Source: Anastatus disparis
Taxonomy: Eukaryota; Arthropoda; Insecta; Hymenoptera; Eupelmidae
Length of the DNA: 64,000 nucleotides
Reading direction: 5' to 3'
Assembly (NCBI GenBank): GCA_017163975.1
Contig: JAFFSR010000004.1
Span: forward strand, 1 to 64,000
The notes under the pieces were generated by a model. The model ran no database searches. It was not told where the DNA came from and saw nothing but the letters and a program-made list of their open reading frames with translations. Positions 56,414 to 64,000 of this stretch are shown here, one piece after another; the first letter of the stretch is position 1; each line of letters opens with the position of its first letter. The position numbers and the translations under genes are program-made.

Positions 56414-58905
56414 TTGTTTATTAAAAAGAGATCAAATTTACGTCAAAAAATTCACCCATCTGGTCATTATTTGTATGCCAAAAGTTGTCATTTATTTTTG
56501 CAAGACATGCATGAGTTAAAAAGTTCTGTGAATTTATTAACTTACACGAAATACACTACTTTAGGTATGTTTACAATTCGCAGAAGTCCTAAGTTTTATT
56601 GTGGGAACTGGGCTGACATGACCATAGAACAAGGTCTTATGAGAATGTTAAAAGTTAATGGTGGCCTAATTCAAAGAGGGTTTTCAGAGACTGTTACAGC
56701 TAGGTGGCTCGTAAGTACTTTAAACGTACTTGAAATTTGCAATGCGATGGAAACATTTTGTAACGTTGCGTATGCAACGGGCGAACGGCATGTTGATTTA
56801 AGACCTTCTAGGATAAGCAGAGATTCAAATGATTTTAAATAAGTCGTTCATTTTTTCGAGAAATATTATCCATTTCCCGAAACCGATAAAATGGGGGGGG
56901 GGGTCCAATATATAGAATGTTCATCTAAAATTTGCGTCAAAAATACGAATTTCATTTATTCGAACAATTATTCCGAAATTTCGAAGTTCAAATTTAAGAA
57001 AATTCATCAAATAGAAACGTGTAAACTACAAATGCCCAATCAACCGAAGTTAGATTATTAGAATATTATTTATTCGACATTAATAATAAGTCAACTATTT
57101 CGAAATTACAACTGCACCAATAAACATTAAAATAAAATAGAAATTTATTTAACCGAAAACTACTAAGTTTAAAACATCAGCAATGGATAAATCAGTGATT
57201 TTCGATTAAATAAATTTTTATTTTATTTTTATGTTTATTAGTACAGTTGTAATTTCGAAATAATAGACTCATCTTTAGCGTCGAATAAATAATATTCTAA
57301 TAATCTAACTTCGTTTGATTGGGCATTTGTAGTTTACACGTTTCTATTTTATGAATTTTCTTAAATTTGAACTTCAAAATTATAAAATAATGGTTCGAAT
57401 AAATAGAATTCATAATTTAACGCAAATGTGAAATGAACATTCTAAATACTGGACCCCCCCGCCGATAAAATTATGTCAATATTTTCCGGAGTTGCAGGTA
57501 ATGATAAAATAAATTGCCATAAAGCATTGGAAAAAGGAAAAAATCTTCAAGACGATCTCGTAAATCAACCTTACTGCGAAATTAAATTCCAACGCTCAAA
57601 TAAAGTTTTGCCTTTAAGTTTTATTAATTGTAAAATTAAATTTAAAACGAGAAAGTTCAAATAGATCCATTACTCTTATTCCAACGAATAACTTTGAATT
57701 TGAAAAGTAGAAGTGATATGGAAGACTATTTAAAATATGAACTATCTCCTTTTCCGCTTTCTATATTTAATGAATATGGAATGAGAAAAAATAACAAATC
57801 TAACTTTTGTGAATTTTTTCACCTGGTAGATGAACCTACAAATGCACCCGTGTCACATGTTGTTGATGGAGGATTTTTATTAAATGTAGTTCAATAGCAG
57901 CGCAATGTAGTTGTACAAGATATCGTTGAGAAATATTAGACTTATGTCGATAAAAATTTTGCAAATAACAGCATAATTATTTTTGATAGATATAAAGACG
58001 TTGGTACCAAATCATTTGAACGTTTACGTCGAAAAACTGGTACAGCTGGACGTAGTTTTAATATAGAATTAAACACAAAAATTATTTTTTCCAAAAACGA
58101 TTTTTTTCTCAATGACAACAACAAAAGTCAGATAATAACCTTCCTCTGCGATAAGTTAAATAGTAGCGGTAAATATCGAACTAAAATAGCAGGAGAAGAC
58201 GCAGATACTTTAATTATTAAAGAAGCGATGAAAGAGGCAAAATTAGTGACAGAAAAAAATATCATAGTGATCGGTAATGATACTGATTTACTGGTGTCGA
58301 TAATCCAAATACAAACTCGCAAAAAACCGTATAAAAATTAATTTTTTCAAAAAAATTTAGCTAAAGGAAAATCGAAACTTTGGCAAAAACAGTGGTACGA
58401 TTATAGTAGTTCTGATTACCAGCATTTCTCTGAAGAAATTGGTTTATTATATATTTTTAACGGCTGTGACACTACCTCGTGCTTTTTTGGTAAAGGCAAG
58501 AAAAAATTATTAGAAATTGAGCCGTCTGAATTTAAAATCTTATCAGAACCCTTTTACAAATTTCCACCAAGTACATCATCTTTATTTTTAAATGGGCAAG
58601 CATTAATTATCAATATGCACAGCTCAAAAAAAAATATATAAAACAAATATAAATTTACATAAATTAAGATACAATCTGTACGAAAAATGCTCAATCAAAA
58701 AAGCTTTTAATCTTGAAAGTTTACCACCAATCGGCGGAGCAGCAAATCAACATATTTTGCGAGTATATTATCAGCAACAATTGTGGCTAGCGAATGATTC
58801 TTTAAATGTACAAGATTTTGGTTGGCGGAAAACAGAAAACGGTTTGAAACCGATATTTAATACTAAACCACTATATCCTGAACAAATTAAAAAAAAAAAT
58901 TACGT
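56414..58905 (+). pseudogene. PIN/FEN-like multicopy gene, decayed (copy A)
   Basis: Coding sequence in pieces. 56,414-56,842 (SGHYLYAKSCHLF; FTIRRSPKFYCGNWADMTIE; SRISRDSNDFK) runs into one TAA, then reads on as VVHFFEKYYPFPETDK. A palindromic MITE (56,893-57,460) interrupts. The frame resumes at 57,468 (IMSIFSGVAGND), breaks near 57,640 against copy B, then continues with DRYKDVGTKSFERLR, AGEDADTLIIKEA, VIGNDTDLLV (about 58,270) and NGCDTTSCFFGKGKK (about 58,460), and ends near LPPIGGAANQHILRVYYQQQ (58,720-58,780). The acidic GEDADTL and GNDTDLLV motifs resemble PIN/FEN-type nuclease active sites (inference). The family is widespread and multicopy in invertebrate genomes and behaves like a mobile element (general knowledge). 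Several stops and shifts make it non-functional. The 3' end is lost at the junction with copy B near 58,915. Confidence 0.7.
56893..57460. mobile_element. GGGGTCCAATA-type palindromic MITE in copy A
   Basis: Ends GGGGGGGGTCCAATATATAG and the mirror ACTGGACCCCCCC. Arms pair over about 270 bases (AATGCCCAATCAACCGAAG near 57,030 and its mirror near 57,312). Flanks show CCGATAAAA on both sides, a 9-base target duplication, placing the insertion within the gene. Confidence 0.8.
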
Positions 58906-58915
58906 GCTCTTGTTC

Positions 58916-60530
58916 ATCAACAACATATGACATGGGTGCATTTGTAGGTTCATCTACCAGGTGAAAAAATTCACAAAAGTTAGATTTGTTATTTTTTCTT
59001 ATTCCATTTTCATTAAATATAGAAAGCGGAAAAGGAGATAGTTCATATTTTAAATAGTCTTCCATATCACTTCTACTTTTCAAATTCAAAGTTATTCGTT
59101 GGAATAAGAGTAATGGATCTATCTGAACTTTCTCGTTGTTAAATTTAATTTTACAATTAATAAGACTTAAAGGCAAAACTTTATTTGAGCGTTTGAATTT
59201 AATTTCGCAGTAAGGTTGATTTACGAGATCGTCTTGAAGATTTTTTCCTTTTTCCAATGCTTTATGGCAATTTATTTTATCATTACCTGCAACTCCGGAA
59301 AATATTGACATAATTTTATCGGGGGGGGGGGGGTCCAATATTTAGAATGTTCATTTCACATTTGCGTTAAATTATGAATTCTATTTATTCGAACCATTAT
59401 TTTATAATTTTGAAGTTCAAATTTAAGAAAATTCATAAAATAGAAACGTGTAAACTACAAATGCCCACTCAAACGAAGTTAGATTATTAGAATATTATTT
59501 ATTCGACGCTAAAGATGAGTCTATTATTTCGAAATTACAACTGTACTAATAAACATAAAAATAAAATAGAAATTTATTTAATCGAAAATCACTGATTTAT
59601 CCATTGCTGATGGGTGGGGTCCAATATTTAGAATGTCCATTTTACATTTGCGTCAAAAATACAAATCCCAATTATTCGAACCATTATTTCATAGTTTCGA
59701 AGTTCAAATTTAAGAAAATTCATAAAATAGAAACGTGTAAACTACAAATGCCCAATCAAACGAAGTTAGATTATTAGAATATTATTTATTCGACGCTAAA
59801 GATGAGTCTATTATTTCGAAATTACAACTGCACTAATAAACATAAAAATAAAATAGAAGTTTATTTAACCGAAAACTACTGATTTATTCATTGCTGATGT
59901 CTTGAACTTAGTAATTTTCGGTTAAATGAATTTCTATTTTATATTTACGTTTATTAGTTCAGTTATAATTTCGAAATAGTTGACACATTATTAATTTCGA
60001 ATAAATAATATTCTAATAATCTAACTTCGGTTGATTGGGCATTTGTAGTTTACACCTTTCTATTTTATCAATTTTCTTAAATTTGAACTTCGAAATTCCG
60101 GAATAATTGTTCGAATAAATGGAATTCGTATTTTTGACGCAAATTTTAGATGAACATTCTATATATTGGACCCCCCCCTTGCTGATGTTTTAAACTTAGT
60201 AGTTTTCGGTTAAATAAATTTCTATTTTATTTTCATGTTTATTGGTGCAGTTGTAATTTCGAAATAGTTGACTTATTATTAATGTCGAATAAATAATATT
60301 CTAATAATCTAACTTCGGTTGATTGGGCATTTGTAGTTTACACGTTTCTATTTGATGAATTTTCTTAAATTTGAACTTCGAAATTTCGAAATCATTGTTC
60401 GAATAAATGAAATTCGTATTTTTGACGCAAATTTTAGATGAACATTCTATATATTGGACCCCCCCCCCCCCATTTTATCGGTTTCGGGAAATGGATAATA
60501 TTTCTCGAAAAATTGAACGACTTTATATAA
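58916..60530 (-). pseudogene. Inverted partial copy of the PIN-like gene (copy B)
   Basis: On the minus strand it runs from 60,527 (VVQFFEKYYPFPETDK) into a MITE complex (60,472-59,328), then 59,310-58,916: MSIFSGVAGND, CEIKFKRSNKVLPLS, KSRSDMEDYLKYELSPFPLS, EPTNAPMSYVVD. This piece is open throughout and keeps the frame where copy A is shifted. Similarity to copy A ends at VVD; downstream is the end of copy A in the opposite sense. So the two copies are head-to-tail inverted with a ~1-kb loop (57,870-58,915). Only the middle third of the family is represented; no start or C terminus. Confidence 0.7.
59328..60472. mobile_element. GGGGTCC MITE in copy B, itself split by a second one
   Basis: Outer halves 59,328-59,609 and 60,178-60,472; inner element about 59,613-60,177 with ends GGTGGGGTCCAATATTTAG and TATATTGGACCCCCCC. 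The inner one is flanked by TTGCTGATG on both sides (9 bases). So a member of the family inserted near the centre of another member. The G and C runs at the ends vary in length between copies. Confidence 0.75.
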
Positions 60531-60688
60531 TTGTACATATTGAACAATACAAAAAATTAATGGTTTAAAAGCATATTTTTAGATTTAATAAAAAATAATA
60601 TTTTTGTACCATTTCACTAATGCAGATAAATCTATCGTACTAAAAGTAAAGTGTTTGAAATTTTGTAAAGTGCTATCTTGTATTCAAT

Positions 60689-61155
60689 TAAGGTGGTTCG
60701 TGCGGTAAGAGAGAGAAAGCTAGCTGTGAGAGAAAGAGATAGCGCTAACATGATCCAGTTGCGCATGCGCAGCAACGTAAATGTGAACGAAACATGCATC
60801 GTTTATCTAATAATTACATTTTCAAAACACTTTATCTCTTTAATAAAACGATGAATTTACGTGAATCTTGTTGGAAAATGTTTATTATTAGTTCCTTTAT
60901 ATATGTTTAAATTTTCAATTACAATTTGAATGTAGTTTATGAGATATTGCGATTAACCGCTACGAAATGTAAAAATTCCAATATATATAGATATACTTCC
61001 AATGTAATTTGTAAAACTTTGAACATCGATTAATCAAAAACGAAACGATGAAATGTTTTGAAATTTTAATATGATATTCACATTGCCTTCATTGAACTAT
61101 ACCTACAATTTCAAGAATATCTTGAAAAAACACGTTAGTCGCACGAACCACCTTA
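60689..61155. mobile_element. TAAGGTGGTTCGTGCG-ended TIR element
   Basis: Left end TAAGGTGGTTCGTGCG (60,689) and right end CGCACGAACCACCTTA (61,155) are mirror images. About 467 bp, no ORF. Flanks CAAT and ATTG extend the symmetry, so the target could be TA or TTAA. Contains the palindromic word TTGCGCATGCGCA. Confidence 0.8.
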
Positions 61156-61649
61156 ATTGCGAAAAAAAATAACTAAAATATTTTAAAAATTCTTTATTTA
61201 CAATCACAGTACAATAGGTATATTTGGTATTTAATGTAAGATTCTTTTATTATTTATTTCCAAAATATATTTTTTATTTGAATAATCAATTAAAAATCTA
61301 ATCTTCATAAGGTAAGCAATTTTCTGTATACTGCAAATCATCTAAAACTGCATAAAATAATTAGTGCTTTGGCCGCGTTATAACAAGGTCGGACTTAAGT
61401 AATCATGGAATGATATTTAATTTTTTTATACAAAAAAAAAGTTGAAAATACAATAATTTAAAGGATTAAATTTCTCATATCTTTTTGTTCTTTTAAAACG
61501 TCTATAAAAATATTTAAAAAAAAAATTGAAAAATTTTACAAGTTTAATGTTTTTCTCAATTTACATAATCATACTGATCACATAAGATTTCAATTTTGCT
61601 TGCTAACTTTAAACTTTAGAGATCTTCAGCCCTTCACTCGATTTAACCA
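61156..61649. other. AT-rich intergenic
   Basis: Nothing supported. Confidence 0.4.
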
Positions 61650-61835
61650 TGGATTCATAATTTAATGATAAGCTCGAGTTCGAATCCTGGTCTCCGCCGA
61701 TTGACAGAAGTACCATTATACGTAACAAGTGCTTTGTTCACAAATATGCTGAGAAACCTCTTTAAAAAACTCTAATTATAATTGCAATGATAGGACATAT
61801 TCTGCTATGTTAAAAAAATATAAATAAAGAAACCT
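61650..61835 (+). repeat. SINE type A, 5' truncated or diverged
   Basis: Box B-like CGAGTTCGAATCCTGG, body with AGTACCATTATACGTAACAA and GCTTTGTTCACAAATATGCTGA, then an A-rich tail. Box A is not clear. Confidence 0.65.
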
Positions 61836-63150
61836 ACATACAAACCCAAAATGCAATGCCTTTCTTTTTACTTCAAACTTTGTTTATTGAAAATATGTAC
61901 ATGTAAGTAAGAGATTAATTTTTAATAATATCCGATCTATTTTGATTATATTTTAATGTGTAAAATATTTATTACAAAATTTCGAATAAATATAAAGCTT
62001 AAAGTAAAATCTCAACTAGAAATGATTTTTCTTTAATAGGAAAAGTCTTTGAATGATAATAAAAAACTTTATTTCTAGAAATAAAAAAAAATAAAAAGAA
62101 ATGGTATAATACATATCAATTTAGATTGATTTAAGTGTCAATACAATTGAAAAAAAAACTTTATCGTTCCTCAAGAAAAAGTGCGTCAAATAAAAATACA
62201 TTCCCGCAAATAACAAAAGATCAGTGGTTGCACAATTAGGATCATTTCACCCAAATACACATAAACCAATACTAGAAATATAGTTCACATATATAATTTT
62301 TAACTTTCCTCATTGACACATCCTTTCCACGATCGATCATGTATATATAAATATCAACCTTACATTATACAATCATAGCGCAAACTTTTGGGGTGAAGAA
62401 AAAAAAAGAGACAAACAAAAAAAAAAGGAAAGAAAAAAGAAGACTTTGAGAGGGACTCGCTGACAATGAGAGAAGAAAAATAAATCAACAAGCACAGTTG
62501 GTGGTCTCGAACCGCAAGGGAACAATATACGGTTGAATATTTTATCCCCTTATATACGTTATAATTGCATTTGACTTATTATTGTAGCAGTAGAGGTTTC
62601 ATCGACCAGATAGATGATAGATAAGATGAGGAAGTGTGTCTGTGTCCGTATATATATATTTTACATATTGAAGGGAAGTTGGAAACTGGTGCGGTAATAT
62701 TTGGATTTGTATTATACGCATTATGCAGTTTTCTAATTTACGATTCGTGATTTTAATGTCCGATATAAATGTGGATTAGAAATTTAGTTTCTAGCGGATA
62801 TTAGAAATTCGTATGATACAGTTAAACTTAAGAAAAAAATCCATTAATACAAAAATTATATGTAAAAACTCTATAAGCCATATATTACTTTTGAAAGCTT
62901 CAATTTACTCTTTTACTAAATTTATTAATTATTTTTTTATTCAATATATTTTTTTATAAAAAATTAGTTAATATTTGTAAATTATAAATTAAATGGTTCA
63001 TCATAGATAGACGTTATAAATTAAAATAATTAAAATCTGTATCAATATAATGTACTATTGAGATATTTATGAAAATAAATGAAGGATTTTCCAGTTGTTA
63101 ATCATATAAATAAAATAAATTATTTAAAAAATTTTTTCATGAAAATAAAT
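61836..63150. other. Intergenic downstream of the CAP gene
   Basis: Includes a purine-rich stretch at 62,394-62,460. No exon or repeat boundary supported. Confidence 0.4.
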
Positions 63151-63156
63151 TTTATT
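63151..63156 (-). promoter_or_regulatory. Candidate polyadenylation signal of the CAP gene
   Basis: AATAAA on the minus strand, about 55 bases after the CAP stop codon. Confidence 0.5.
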
Positions 63157-63210
63157 GATTTTTTTGTTAACACTTAGTGCACAAAAATCTCTATTAAATT
63201 TTGCATGCGC

Positions 63211-63939
63211 TTAAGCAGCAATGTAAACTGGTTGTTTCAAATAATTACCAGCTGGACTGTAATTACAAACAAGATGAACTTTATTAAATCGTCCCTCTTT
63301 GAATTTTATAGCACCACAACCAACGTGCGTTGATTTACCCCAAACTAATTGAGTGTAATGTCCAACCATTGCGTTGTTGACACCAGTACCACTATGAAAA
63401 ATTTTTGTTAAAATGATATCAAACATTTTCATGAATGATTGTATCGATGGCATTGTAAATTAATTTTTATTAAATTATAATTATCAATTTTCAAAGTTTC
63501 CTGAATCTTATATTGAATTGTAAAAACTATAAGAAGCAAAAGTTAGAGTCAATTGTAGAACATTTTTTGTAAAAATCAGTTCGTTAAATAACTACAACAA
63601 AAATAATAATGATTAAACTCTTTCTCTTATTGAATGTAAAATTATGCAATGAATAAAATAACATAATTAATATAATTCAATGTATGTGTATAAGATTAAT
63701 TTATAAATAATAGTGAAAGTAAAATAGCGCTCAATACTAAATTCATAATATTCATTTGATAAAATAATTTTTTAATAAAATAAGATATTTTTCAAACACT
63801 TACGTATAATAAAAAACGTCCTTGCGGGGAAAGTCTTTAACTTCATCATACCATTCATCCATCATCTTATGATACTTTATAGTATTGACGTCTCCAGTAG
63901 TTCCCATATAAGCAACGTTTTGACCAACAACTGATTTTT
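63211..63939 (-). CDS. CAP / antigen-5-like secreted protein, 3' exons
   Basis: Two exons on the minus strand. The penultimate one, about 63,939-63,804, reads [15 protein letters not shown] and then [13 protein letters not shown] before the donor GTAAGT. The last, 63,391-63,211, reads [18 protein letters not shown], then [11 protein letters not shown] and VCNYSPAGN, ending PVYIAA. The acceptor is TTTTTCATAG and the split codon closes in frame (YYTGTG). GHYTQLVW and CNYSPAGN are the CAP signature motifs; VGQN with EWYDEV fits insect antigen-5/venom-allergen relatives. Such proteins are secreted; many are not venom components, so a venom role is not claimed. Both exons are open and intact. The 5' exons, signal peptide and N-terminal cysteines lie beyond base 64,000. 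Confidence 0.85.
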
Positions 63940-64000
63940 CTAAAATATTTCGAATGAAAAATGTTTTTTTTCAGTTGTTATTTAAAGTCAAATATTTTAT

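Overview
This is an AT-rich (roughly three-quarters A+T) eukaryotic nuclear window. Its spliced genes have GT-AG introns. Its protein matches are animal and insect-like: the Spt5 elongation factor, an antigen-5/CAP protein and a chymotrypsin-fold protease. It is also packed with tRNA-derived SINEs, foldback MITEs and solo LTRs. An insect, plausibly a hymenopteran, fits best, but no marker here proves the order. Nothing bacterial, no CRISPR array, no rRNA and no free-standing tRNA gene was seen.

Layout. 1-541: decayed Spt5-like 3' fragment (minus strand). 690-8,400: foldback elements nested up to three deep, one SINE, no convincing gene. 8,425-28,250: giant inverted duplication (left arm about 8,850-17,852, spacer 17,853-19,820, right arm about 19,821-27,940, more divergent fringes outside). 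Each arm carries an Spt5 gene. The right copy (23,682-26,635, plus) is intact over four exons and encodes 898 residues but stops short of the usual Spt5 C terminus. The left copy (11,085-14,034, minus) keeps all exon borders but carries several small frame-breaking indels. 28,260-42,060: mobile elements, including a 'CCCTGG' element family, two solo LTRs with 4-bp target duplications, hairpin MITEs, a (CA)n tract and a PHD-finger pseudogene (37,007-37,553, minus).

43,880-46,060 and 51,240-53,150: two opposed arrays of a ~165-bp tandem unit. The second adjoins a small C4HC3 zinc-finger ORF resembling the ORF1 of non-LTR retrotransposons. 46,468-47,992: an unrecognised two-exon gene (minus) for a 161-residue protein with a membrane or signal segment, KEQ repeats and eight cysteines after that segment. 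50,033-51,225: a trypsin-like protease locus (minus) with its catalytic motifs but several one-base frame breaks. 54,236-55,409: a TIR element with internal tandem repeats. 56,414-60,530: a decayed PIN/FEN-like, mobile-element-associated gene followed by an inverted partial copy, both invaded by the same palindromic MITE. 60,689-61,155: a further TIR element. 63,211-64,000: the 3' exons of a CAP/antigen-5 gene (minus), running off the window.

The genes do not form a pathway. The coherent story is structural: repeated duplication of a truncated Spt5 gene at DNA level, including head-to-head inversion, in a MITE-rich region. Whether the palindrome is a real segmental duplication or two haplotypes joined head to head by assembly cannot be decided from the sequence alone. 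The arms differ by insertions, minisatellite copy number, SNPs and indels.
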